Shown here in pieces: positions 1 through 11,000 of a stretch of DNA of 64,000 bases (within the stretch, counting starts at the first letter, position 1; each line of letters starts with the position of its first letter). A model generated the notes under the pieces. It searched no databases. It was not told the origin of the DNA and saw nothing but the letters and a program-made list of their open reading frames with translations. Both the position numbers and the translations under genes were made by a program. The DNA is from Liolophura sinensis (taxonomy: Eukaryota > Mollusca > Polyplacophora > Chitonida > Chitonidae). The stretch covers positions 8,665,717 to 8,729,716 of the forward strand of contig NC_088305.1 in NCBI RefSeq assembly GCF_032854445.1, in the 5' to 3' direction.

Positions 1-219
1 TAAAGACCCAGGAGCCTCTCACCGATGCAGTAGCTGTGAGTTTAAGTCCAGCTCATGCTGGCTTCCTCTCTGCCGGATGGGGAAGGTCTGTCAGCGACCT
101 GCGGATGATCATGGCTTTTCCCCAGTTTCCTCCCACCATAATGCTGGCCACTGACTTATAAGTGAAATATTCTTGAGTACGGCGTGAAACACCAATCAAA
201 TAAATAAATAAATCATTTT
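1..219 (+). mobile_element. tRNA-derived SINE (family 1), left edge cut by window
   Basis: Body and 3' end of the common SINE: CTCACCGATGCAG, GTCCAGCTCATGCTGG, GTGAAATATTCTTGAGTACG and an (AAAT)n tail. The tRNA-like head is missing or lies outside the window. Confidence 0.85.
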
Positions 220-1090
220 AAAATGAAAGACAACACCTGACTCACATCTATGTCCACTGAAAGACTACCATTCAAAGTATCTTAAGCCGGCTTTAAATAT
301 TTTTTTAGATTAATTTCAAACCAGTAAAAGTTTAGTGAAACTTCATCTTGCTACAGCTTCATCTCATCTCCATTATCGGCGGCAAGATGACGTCACGTTT
401 ACTTCAGCTCTCTAACGTCGAAGGAATTTTCTGTATTATAATCAAAGCAGTAAGCCTATTACAGATAAAAGTTGTGGACTTTGGTGATGAAGTCCAAGTG
501 ATAAATAGCTTTCTCGGAAATTAGACACAGCTGCTTGAACTGTTTAAGTAACAGGTACATGTAGATGCACGGGGGATTCCTGGTTCAGGTCCAAACCTAT
601 GGAGAAGTTGTACTGGTGATTTTGACCCCTGTTAAATGTTTACAAAATTAAAATAGGATTGTTGTACAACTAGATTCATGGTCAATTTTGAAACAAATGG
701 CAATAGCTCTAAGTACTACTGAGGCTGATCTATAGGCTTCTAAGATGAGAACAGTGTTAACCTAGTTATCACAGACGTCAGACAGCACTTCTGCTTGAAT
801 ATGGCATTTCAATAACTTTTCTGTATTTTATAAAAGAAAACAGGGAAAAAAATCATCCCTTGTATGTGAGAAAGACAAAGGAGCAAAATTTAAATTCTTT
901 AATTCTACTAAATTTAGAGAAAAAATAATCATATTATAAGAATTCATTAATTGTCAGCATTGTCCAATGAGATGCTATCTTCTCATTCCCATAAACCTTC
1001 GGCATCCCTAATGAAAACTTTTCACTGACATATTTATTATTTAGAAACTGCTGACTGAACGCCAAAATGAAAGACAAAAAATGTAATTGA
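220..1090. other. No certain gene
   Basis: AT-rich. At 459-539 an acceptor-like site and a short open stretch exist on the minus strand (FKQLCLISEK to stop), and on the plus strand ATTACAG precedes IKVVDFGDEVQVINSFLGN (465-524). The two overlap and cannot both be right. A full CRE-type TGACGTCA is at 388-395. Confidence 0.3.
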
Positions 1091-1320
1091 ACAGGGTGTC
1101 CCAGAAGTCACACACCATCCAGGTTGAGGTTGAATGCTTGAGCTACAGAGCGGTGTGTCGCCCCATCTCTTCCAAACATAAAAACCAATTCAACTTTTTC
1201 TTGTACTGTTACTGTATTAGCCATAATTAACACTGAAAGAGAGAAAAAAATATAAAAACAGTATTAAATCTGAAACACAGAAAAAAAATGAAAATCAGGA
1301 TGGTGCACGACTTCCCTGTA
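1091..1320 (-). pseudogene. Small DNA-transposon relic with a transposase N-terminus
   Basis: A 38-residue open frame (1224-1108) beginning MANTVTVQEKVELV reads like the helix-turn-helix start of a mariner/IS630-type transposase and stops abruptly. It is bounded by imperfect inverted ends (1091-1120 and 1298-1320) sharing ACAGG and CACCATCC. The catalytic part is missing, so it is an internally deleted non-autonomous copy. Confidence 0.55.
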
Positions 1321-1436
1321 TAATTTGAACACCGTGTTTAAATAGGCCTGGGGTCTACTGGGAATGTAGTTTGAGCCCAGACAGTTTGCTACTGTCTGAC
1401 ATAATTTGTCATACCATCGTTGAATATTATATAGCT

Positions 1437-1707
1437 GGGGCCTCCGTGGCTCAGTCAGTTAGCGCGCTAGCGCAGCGTAGTGACCCAGAAGCCTCTCACC
1501 AATGCGGCGCTGTGAGTTCAAGACCAGCTCATGCTGGCTTCCTCTCCGGCTGTACGTGGGAAGGTCTGCCAGCAACCTGCGGATGGTCATGGGTTTCCCC
1601 CGGGCTCTGCCCAGTTTCCACCCACCATAATGCTGGCTGCCGTGGTATAAGTGAAATATTCTTGAGTACGGCGTAAAACACCAATCAAATAAATAAATAA
1701 ATAAATA
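1437..1707 (+). mobile_element. Full-length tRNA-derived SINE (family 1)
   Basis: Head with A-box-like TGGCTCAGTCAGTTAGC and a B-box-like GAGTTCAAGACC, conserved body, and (AAAT)n tail. Flanked by a perfect 14-bp target-site duplication, AATATTATATAGCT, at 1423-1436 and 1708-1721. Confidence 0.93.
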
Positions 1708-1721
1708 AATATTATATAGCT

Positions 1722-3400
1722 TGTAAATTAACTAATTTTACACCTGTGGTGGTTTGTAAATGATGCACACCTATCCCATAACACTGCACGAAATGGCCTT
1801 TCGGTTACACATAACTAAATCATTGTAAACGATCTGAAAATGATGTCTTATGCAGTAATTCTGTGTTATCGTATGTTACTTCATGGAGTGAACAGGTAAA
1901 GGCTACATCACAGCTTAAACTGTGAAATTTGAAAGCAACTTGTTTGATGGGATAAAATTCTCAAGATGTCTGCCTCAATACACGCCAGCCATTTGTGTCG
2001 TATTGTCATTTTGTTCTACATGTAATTCGCTGAAATCTCATTAAAATGATGAAGTATGATGCTTTTCAGAAAGCTTGAGAATCCTGCCTTTGATTGAAAT
2101 ATGTTTTAGCAAGGTGCTACCTTGTCCTATAAGTAAAAGGCTACCCTGGAAAAATAATCAGGTACATAACAAAGAGTTAACTGAAATAGAATATAAACTT
2201 TGGTCAAAGTAGATGGTTACGTGCTAAAAATTTACTCAAGTAGCTGGCCTCAGCCCACAGGTAGCGGGTAATTGCCTTCTAACAGGTCTAATAAACCCCT
2301 TGACCAGGCAAATGGTAGTTTGGTACTGTACATGGTAGAAGGAGACTGATGAACATTGATTTGGTCAATCTAAGCTTTGACCACAAGGAGTTTTAGTCTC
2401 TTGCATTCTTCTATAGCTAAGCACATGTACTTTGCCTCACTGTCATGGACATAACAAAGTTGACACACTTCCTGAGAGGTAATACTTGATTAGATTGCCA
2501 TTAAAAACAAATCTGAATGACTTGAGGTCTAGCAGCCAAGGTTATAACATATCCAAATATTTCTAAAATCACCATGCCTATTGGTCAGTGTTCTCAGCCT
2601 AATTAAACAAGTCAAAGACTACCTCCTTATCAATATTCTGGCATTAATTGGACGGTAGAGCAATAAGGTAGATGACAGATGTTAAATAAAGATTTATCTA
2701 ATTATTTGATTGGTGTTATACGCCATACTCAAGAATATTTCATTTAACCAAGCATGGCCCACGGGAAACCCACGACCATCCACAGGTTGCACTGAATGAG
2801 GAGGGAGATCACTTATTTATTTATTTATGTGATTGGTGTTTTGACAAAGATGTTTGATGCTAACACAGAATGAATGAAACCACTGAAAATGCATCTGTCT
2901 ATTACTGCCAGTTACAGAGTTGCAAAAACATGACTTGTGTGGCGCAGCTACGTGTACAGGATAGAGTTACAAAGCAAAATGAGATGCAATGTGTCATAGT
3001 GCTCGAAGAAGGATATTAAGCGTGCAGGTTTTTAAAATAAAGGTAGCCCCTATATCCACAGCTGTCACTGGTACATGCACATTTGGGATTTGTACAACTG
3101 AGATTGCTGTTACAATTTTTGACTGCTATTACCAGTGACCTGCAGCGAAAATGTGAACTTGTCAATGGGATTTTTCTATGAGGTAAGTCTCAGTACTCAA
3201 ATACACAATATACAATCTATCTAAAAACTAACAGTGATAGATGTGCATGAAGGTGAATATTATTTGACACTTTCCCTTGAGAACTACAAACACTGTCACA
3301 CAGCAAATATCGTTTTACACTAAAACTCTACTAAAGCGCTACTCAAATCGGAGATCCATCTCTGCAACAAATGATTTACCAGTTAAATACTTATATAAAG
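1722..3400. other. Non-coding, only SINE fragments seen
   Basis: Besides the SINE pieces at 2690-2845, no exon with matching splice sites or recognisable protein was found. Confidence 0.5.
2690..2793 (-). mobile_element. SINE family 1 fragment
   Basis: 3' part only: TTATTTGATTGGTGTTATAC and ACTCAAGAATATTTC, read in reverse, with one block of the body. A second tail-like piece follows at 2812-2845. Confidence 0.7.
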
Positions 3401-3976
3401 TACTAACCTACCACGCCCTACAGTCTCTACTATACAATGCTTAGGGTTCTAGGGCACGTGACTTAAAATCCAGAGATGTCGATCATCCAAAAGCTAAATA
3501 TCCATCCATATTTATTAGGTCCAGCATCTCCACTCACATTTACGAAATGGCCGTCATCGACACAGTGCACATGCGCCAACAGGCAGCTGGATACAAAACT
3601 ATCCCTCCTTTCTAATACCAGGTATGATGTCCTTTTGTTGTCATACCTTGACGCGATAGCTGGTTTTAGTCCCCTTGACATGATATGTACATATTGTGGG
3701 CCAGGGAACCAAACTAGAGCATGTGCTGTTGTTTTGATATGCGTGACATTCACAAATGAGGGCAGTATGGGTCAGCCGTTTCAAATTCCAGCTGTGTGGA
3801 GGTGGAGAGTGCAGGCACGCTGTATACACAGTGGTCATTTTGTAATTGACAAGTCAGCAGAGAAGCTGGACTTGAATGGATACTTTAGGATGATCGACAT
3901 CTCGGGATTTTAAGTCTGATGCCGTAGTACCCTAAGCATTGTAAAGGAGTGACTGGGCGGGCGTGGTAGGTTAGTA
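3401..3976. mobile_element. Foldback MITE with ~105-bp inverted repeats
   Basis: The first 105 or so bases (from TACTAACCTACCACGC) recur inverted at the right end, with small gaps, down to the shared blocks GAGATGTCGATCATCC and CAATGCTTAGGGT. A TA flanks each end. The open frames inside (for example 3476-3913) are palindrome artefacts. Non-autonomous DNA transposon, class not assigned. Confidence 0.72.
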
Positions 3977-4187
3977 ATCGACTGTTTTTCCGAAATGTTA
4001 CAATTCTTCCCACCAGGGCGAAAGGGACCCAGGCATGACCACGCGAGCGTCAGTACAAATATAACAGAGCATGGCGTTGTCATCCTGTGCTATTTGGCGG
4101 TATGTTGTTGTAGTTTCAACTTGTCATTTTTAACAACATATCATTATTTTTATGGATTAAAAATCCCTTAACTAGCAGCACACTCAC

Positions 4188-4240
4188 GCGTTTTGTCCAT
4201 CGGTAGCCTCCACAGCTGCGCTGTCTTGAGCGAGTTCCAT
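4188..4240 (-). CDS. Possible first coding exon of an unidentified gene (partial)
   Basis: ATG at 4240-4238 in good context (AAAAATGG) opens 17 codons (MELAQDSAAVEATDGQN) ending at a strong donor, GC|GTGAGTG, in phase 2. The region is GC-rich and an ETS-like pair lies 120-135 bases upstream. The protein is not recognised and no certain second exon was found before the left edge. It could be a chance open frame. Confidence 0.38.
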
Positions 4241-4361
4241 TTTTACGCAGCGAACACTGTTAATTCAACAAAATAAAACCAAACTCGACAAGCGTTTTCT
4301 CAACTCTGACATGTTTCTTGACAGCAGTTGGCTTGCGCATCATCACTATGGTTATCTCCGA

Positions 4362-4375
4362 ACTTCCGTTTCCGG
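4362..4375 (-). promoter_or_regulatory. Possible ETS-type promoter motifs upstream of the 4188-4240 exon
   Basis: Read on the minus strand, CCGGAA is followed by CGGAAGT, in a locally GC-richer region. This is compatible with a TATA-less promoter firing leftwards. Motif evidence only. Confidence 0.3.
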
Positions 4376-4643
4376 ATTAGGTGCCCGCCAAGGGCAGGTA
4401 ATTCAACACGTTTCACGTCTCGAAATTCAATCATTAGAGTGACTTCCCGTGTTACTACCCGAATTCCTTTCACCTACCGGTACATATATTTATTGGATTC
4501 TCTGATCTAATACCAAAACACCTTTACTAATTTCAGCATCTAAGTCGTTCTACACGACTCAACTGACATTCGTAGGATACATTCTGTGTGCATATTGGTG
4601 TAGCCTACTGTAGATGTAGGACTAAGACCCTCAAAGAATTATT

Positions 4644-4895
4644 GAGACCTCCATGGCCTAGGTGGTTAGCGTGCAAGCGTGGCACAGATAACCAGGAGCC
4701 TCTCACTAATGCGGTCGCTGTGAGTTCATTCCAACTCATGCTGGCTTCTGCTCCGGCTGTACATGGAAAGGCATTCCAGCAACCAGCGATGGTCGGGGGT
4801 TGCCACCAGAATCGGCTTGGTTTCCTCCCACGATAATGCCGGCCGCCGTTGTATACGTGAAATAAGCGTAAAACACCCACCTAGTGAATAAATAA
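4644..4895 (+). mobile_element. Diverged SINE family 1 copy
   Basis: Head GGCCTAGGTGGTTAGCGTGC, body GCGGTCGCTGTGAGTTC, and a tail ending GTAAAACACC and AATAAATAAAT. Several indels show it is old. Confidence 0.85.
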
Positions 4896-7380
4896 ATCCA
4901 AGATTTTTCACATATATACATATTTGGGTTGTGGCGACCTTGGGCTTTGGGCACCACTTGTGACATACCGCGAGATATGCCATAATGGCATAAGACAAGA
5001 TTGCCCTAAACAAATTTCATGTAAAACTACATGAAAGATTATTGTTGATCACTGCTTGCCATTTTGGTACTGTAAGCAATGGAAGCAGGGAAATATTGAA
5101 AATTCTACCTTTGAGAATGGGACTGAACCATCTTAACTAACCTTAGGATTAAAAGGCAAGTACCCATATTCTATCCAATCAACCACAACTTAATGTCCTT
5201 CAGAATCTGGCCCTGTAATCACAAAACCATCTTAGACTTAAGTCAAAATTTCTTACGAAACAAAGTCAAGATATTAATTGTTTGACAATGTAAATTCTGG
5301 ATAAGTTATTGTAGAACAAATTTCAGCTAAATAACGGAAAGGAACGTACGAATTTTAATGAGCTGAATTTTGACTTACGTTTAAGAGTGCTTCATCCAGG
5401 GCCAGGTTTTGTTCCACACGCTGTGTACTATCGCACTAGCCTTTGTTATGGGAAATAAAGTGACAATCTTGACTTGGCAAGACAAGTTTTCACATGTTTA
5501 ATTTTGAGGAATTTACAGGATTCTTCCTCTTGTGCTGCATAAAACAGTGGGCTTGTCAGTTACATCACAAAAATTATAAAACAACACAAAAACACTTCAT
5601 TATGATCATAGCTTTATTAAAAAAAAATTGGGTATTAGAAACTACAAAAAATTATATTAATCAAAAAACACGAAGAAAAAACAAACATTTACATAAGCAG
5701 ATATAAAAGTGACTGTTAGTAATGTCACTGATTATGGCACCAGAACAACATAAACCCAGAAATAAAGAAACAAGCACCAATAAGCTTACTCCCCTCAGAC
5801 AGAGGGTTTTGCCCAAAAGTCTACCCTGCCGTAATGTTATAGGGTAAGTCTTTGAGAGCGTACAATACGCTGAACGAAAGGCTATGTGTATCTGAACTAA
5901 AATAAGTACGCTCAGGCGGTCTTAAGATACAGTTACGACTGGCAATGGACCTTGCACTGTTGTGCTGTATGTAACCTATACTTCAGCCTAGATAGCCAAC
6001 AATCTTGTTTCAGTTCATTAGATTTGAGCCATTCTTTTCGCACTTAATGTAATTAGCTAGCTCGTGTGTATTTTTTCTGAAAATGTAGAATTTATTGGGG
6101 TTTTTTTCGGTTGTCAGGGTTGAGTGGAATCTTTCGTTCACCCGAAAAATGCAAGCATTCCCACCATCGGGGGGTGATCGAGGTCATATACCACATACCT
6201 GGTATGTCCGACAAACATGGAGAGACATCAATTCCATGTGATCACTATATACTAGTATATGACATTTTCTAAATCAACACAGGACATATATATGAAGTAC
6301 ACGTACAACAAAAGTTTTCCACCACCACAGAATAATACACCTATAAAATGTTTTATATTAAAACCTGTATTTCATCTAAAGTTGAGTTTCTTTCAGGTGA
6401 CACATTTTTTTTTTCTCATTCTGATTAATTCATCCACCTTAAAACGTAATGTAAGATTTTTTTGTGTGTGTGTTTGAAGTTTCATTAATACTCTTATTTA
6501 GAAACTTTTACGTTTTTCATGTGCTTCTGAAAGTGCATTTTTATGCACCAGCCTTTAGATGAAATGCAGTCAATAAGTAAGTACAGAAACTGCAAATCTC
6601 TGCCACACCAACTACATATTTTTTATCGAATGTTTAAAATTTCTTAAAAATATATTATCTTTTCAGCATTAAGAGAAAATGAAAAAAAAAAAAAAAAAAT
6701 TAAGGCTTAGCTAAAGAACCATCAAAAATAAACAACACTGAACAATTGAACAATTAACAATTCGTTGCAAAGTCAACTTATTTTCTCCTGAATAACTCCA
6801 CCACTACAGTCAATTACAGTTTTGAAAATCCTTGATATTAAGCAGTTTGAGAAAATTTAACTGTATAAATATAAAAAAAGCGGAGAAAATAGGATTTGAA
6901 GGGAATTGATTATATCGCATATACAAGAAATAATCAAGTGTCTAATTCAAAAATTAAAACAAAATAAAAATCCATGAGACCAAGGAAAAAATAATCAGTT
7001 TTTGTGTTTTGGAAATTTGTCACAAAAAAATATTCACCTTAAGCATGTACATGTAAATTAAGAATTTGTAGCAGTTGAGCTAAACAGAGTTACATACACT
7101 CAAAGTGAGGTAATAAAAAGTCAACAAAATACATTGATCGTAAGGCTTGTAAATATGTTGCCACAAACATGAAAGATATCTTAGAATCAAAAGTTTTGCA
7201 TCATATTGGTCTGCTATACCAAGAAAAGCTATACCTTGGTGGAAAACCACATTACCTAATAGCACCTGTAGGAAAGGGTTAGAAAAGTTGCTATACAGAA
7301 GTCAGAAGTCTTAAAACATGCTTGTTGCGCAATGATCTTGCCTCAAATATACAATCTCGCAGATAACTAGGCATACCTGT
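4896..7380. other. AT-rich, probably distal 3'UTR or downstream of the kinase gene
   Basis: Small open frames only, A/T runs, and one minus-strand AATAAA (5613). No domain or splice-consistent exon. Confidence 0.45.
5613..5618 (-). terminator. Alternative distal polyadenylation signal
   Basis: A second minus-strand AATAAA, about 2.3 kb after the stop of the NIK-like gene. The AT-rich stretch between the two signals shows no other gene. Confidence 0.25.
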
Positions 7381-7385
7381 ACCTG

Positions 7386-7391
7386 TTTATT
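7386..7391 (-). terminator. Candidate polyadenylation signal for the NIK-like gene
   Basis: AATAAA on the minus strand about 510 bases after the stop codon. A second AATAAA lies at 5613-5618, so the 3'UTR may run to either. RNA evidence would decide. Confidence 0.4.
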
Positions 7392-7903
7392 CAAAATCTG
7401 ATGAATTTAGCCCATGCATGATGATTCATAATTCAAGTTTTTACCATTAACATTGAAATATTCATAACATAATTCTTTCCCAAGCCTAAGAACTGTCATC
7501 CAAACAAAAAGCAAAGTGAAATGACCTAAAAGAAAAGAAAAAAGCAGCACAGAAAAAAAAAATTGCCTGCTTAAAAACTTCCTTCCCAACTGAAAACTGA
7601 AATTTTGAAGCAAAAAGTTAGAAATATGGGGCTAAGATGCCTTTAAAAGGTTAAAAATTTAAGATGCTTTCAAATTCCACATTCATGTACATCAAAAAAG
7701 GGGGAAAAATATATGAACACATAAATGAAAACTGTATACTTGAGACAGCTGTAAATTTTATACAAGCAGGAATTTCACCGGTATATTCCATTTAAAAACA
7801 AAAAATCAACAAAACAGTTTCTTCAATCTGTTCACATCTGAACAACAAAATTTCACTCAAAATCGACACACTACACTGTTGCATCAGCGTAAATTAAAGG
7901 GAG

Positions 7904-8077
7904 TTAATCCCAGTGAAGTTTATGATCCTGTATAAACCAGGTCTGTGGATCTTCTTTGTCATCAAGGGGGACAACTGTGACTATGACATCTGCCTTCCCC
8001 ACGGATGCACTCATGTCCACTATAGACCCATCCTGGTGAAGCACGAAAAATCTCTTGAACTCATCACTGGAATGAAT
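7904..8077 (-). CDS. MAP3K14: NIK-like kinase, terminal coding exon 17
   Basis: A 58-codon terminal exon including the TAA stop at 7904-7906. The segment FFVLHQDGSIVDMS, a DVIVTV strand and the final FIQDHKLHWD track the end of vertebrate NIK closely in spacing and pattern. The acceptor is TTTTGTAG. Together with exon 16 this is the best evidence that the gene is NIK-like and not another MAP3K. Confidence 0.88.
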   Translation of the reverse strand: MHSSDEFKRFFVLHQDGSIVDMSASVGKADVIVTVVPLDDKEDPQTWFIQDHKLHWD

Positions 8078-11000
8078 CTACAAAAGACACATTATAAATC
8101 AACTTACACTCAGTTATTAAACTATAAACAATAACTAGAGGCATCTCTATATCTATTTATACAGAGCAGTCTGTGTGCCTTCCAACTTTCTCCACAACCA
8201 TAAATTTGATCAACTTCATATCTGCCAGGTGTATAACTGAAGATATATATTTAAGTGATGTGCCCAGTATTGTAAAACTGCATATGCAAATATGGCAATA
8301 AGATGTGTTGTTTTGCACACAAACCCCACATATATCAGATCTCCAAAGGACTTATAGTAACAGTACACAAATCCTAGATCCATCAGATCTCCAACGGGCT
8401 CTATAATAACAGTACACAAACACTACTTCTATCAGATCTCCGAAGGGCTCTATAGTAACACTACATGAACCCTACATCCTTCAGATCTCCAATGGGCTTT
8501 ATAATAACAGTACACAAACCCAACATCCATGAGATCTCCAAAGGGCTCTATAGTAACACTAAACAAATCCTAGATCCAACAGACCTCCAAAGGGCTCTAT
8601 AGTGACAGTACACAAACCCTACATCCATCAGATCTCTAAAGGGCTCTATAGTAACACTACACGAACCCCACATCTATCAGATCTCCAAAGGGCTCTATAG
8701 TAACAGTACACAAACCCCACATATATCAGATCTCCAAAGGACTTATAGTAACAGTACACAAATCCTAGATCCATCAGATCTCCAACAGGCTCTATAATAA
8801 CAGTACATGAACCCCACATCCATCAGATCTCCAAAGAGCTCTATAGTAACAGTACACGAACCCCACATCTATCAGATCTCCAAAGGACTCTATAGTAACA
8901 GTACACAAACCCTACATTCATCAGATCTCTAAAGGGCTCTATAGTAACACTACACGAACCCCACATGTATCAGATCTCCAACGGGCTCTATAGTAACACT
9001 ACACAAACCCCACATCTATCAGATCTTCAAAGGGCTCTACTGTAACAGTGCACAAATCCTAGATCCATCAGATCTCGAACAGGCTCTACAGTAACAGTAC
9101 ACAAACACTACTTCTATCAGATCTCCAATGGGCTCTATAGTAACAGTGCACAAATCCTAGATCCATCAGATCTCCAACGGGCTCAATAGTAACAGTACAC
9201 ACATACTACATCCATCAGATCTCCACAAGGGCTTAGTGACAGCCTAAAGAACAGTTTCTGACAGTCACATGTATTTCGTAAGGATGTAATATTTTCATCT
9301 GCCACTGCAGTGCTCTTCACAACAGAGTACACTGTACTGATCATCCTGACCAAATGATACCTACAGATTTACTAGTTATCATTTTATGGTGTTTAGTTTT
9401 TACATCCTAAAAAAACATTTAACAATTAATTTTTGTGTTCAGCTCTGCAAGTGGAGAGCACCAGGAAACCACAGCATCTAGCCAGACACCTGACAACCGG
9501 CCTGACTTAAGGCCGCAGCCAAATCAGTGCGAAAAATGATCCAAGTCACAACATCCTGTGTAAGTGGCTAATCAACTGCAAGGAGAGCAATGTATTAGTA
9601 AGCCGATCTGACAAAGGTAACTTACGGTAGGCGAGGCGATGTCGACGATGACGTCACGCCACTCCGTGTTCACGTCCCGAATCCTCACTTGAGCAATCAG
9701 CTCCTCGGCTTGGTTGACGAACTTTATGAGAGACCCATCACGAGCTGAAATGTGAAAACACGAAATGTCATGTTACGTGAAGTACTAACTATGTACCACC
9801 AGCAAAGATTATGCAGAAACTCCCAGACATACCCCTCCCAGGGGGTACTTATTCATTCCTTCCCTGGGTGGATATCTGTCCCAGATGTGCAAGACTGTCT
9901 AACAAACGAATACACAGTTTTCAAGTTTTCATGACGCCAACAGTGACCTCCCAGTTCAGAATGTTGTCACTTTACAGTACAGTAGGGCTACTTGCATGTC
10001 TTTTAACATGCCAGTGATTGTGTGCAGATCAACGTACCGACAGAACATCATTATTTTTGCAATAAAAGGAACCCAAAACTTGCCCAAAAACGTAATTTTG
10101 AAGATCAATAACTAAATTTCCACATTCTATATACATCATTTCACAAACGAACGTTACTTTATTGTCGATCATTTCTTGAAACCTGAATATTACACAGCTG
10201 AGTCAGACTGAACTCACAAAGTGGTCAGGTATGCAGACAGGTGTAAATTTATTTGACTGTAGTTTTACGCTGTACTGAAGAATATTTCACTTACACCATC
10301 GCAACCAACCTTATGGCGGGAGGAAACCGTGTACGTAGCGCTGTGGATATGTCAGATAATGCTCATCCTATTGTGTTTAGTGAAGAGGGAAGTATAATGT
10401 CCCCTGCTAATTAAGTGTATGGTTGTTTTGATTGTCAGGCCTTTGACCTATGAGGCTGTGTGTTCAAATAAAGACCCAGCTGTTTCGGCAGCACTTTAAG
10501 TGAGAAGGTTTATCCGGAACTTGAGGTTCGTGAGTGGGTGGTTTACCCAGGGAGCTCCAGTATCAGTTACGCACTGAACACCAATCAGAAAAAAAAAACA
10601 ATAAATTAACAAGTCTGTGGTGCAATATCCCCACAGCGTCTTGTGAGGTGCATGTTCCCACAGCATTTGGTGAGGTGCATATTCCCACAGCATTTGGTGA
10701 GGTGCATGTTCCCACTGCATTTGGCGAGGTGCATGTTCCCACAGCATTTGGTGAAATGCATGTTCCCACAGCATCTGGTGAGGTGCATGTTCCCACAAAG
10801 AATGTGCGTTAGCACAAGACAACTTGTCACCCAACACTACGGTGTTCGTATCTGTTTGTTACATATGGGTAAGTTCGTCAGTAAATTGTGAATGGTCGGT
10901 GGTTTTCTCCTTTTTTCCTCTACTCAAGATTAGCCATTGTGTAACTGAAAAAGTCTTCAGGATGGTGATGAAGCAATCGAAACAAAGCAATCTGAGAACA

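Noticed and set aside
3476..3913. 145-codon plus-strand open frame
   Set aside because: It lies inside the foldback MITE. The MIDISGF end and the MSIIQK start come from the two arms of the palindrome. No protein family is recognised.
8318..9236. CRISPR-like array
   Set aside because: The repeats are head-to-tail units without unique spacers, in an intron of a eukaryotic gene.
10496..10891. Several overlapping open frames with HQMLWEHAP-type repeats
   Set aside because: All are readings of the 27-bp minisatellite, open on both strands because the period is a multiple of three.
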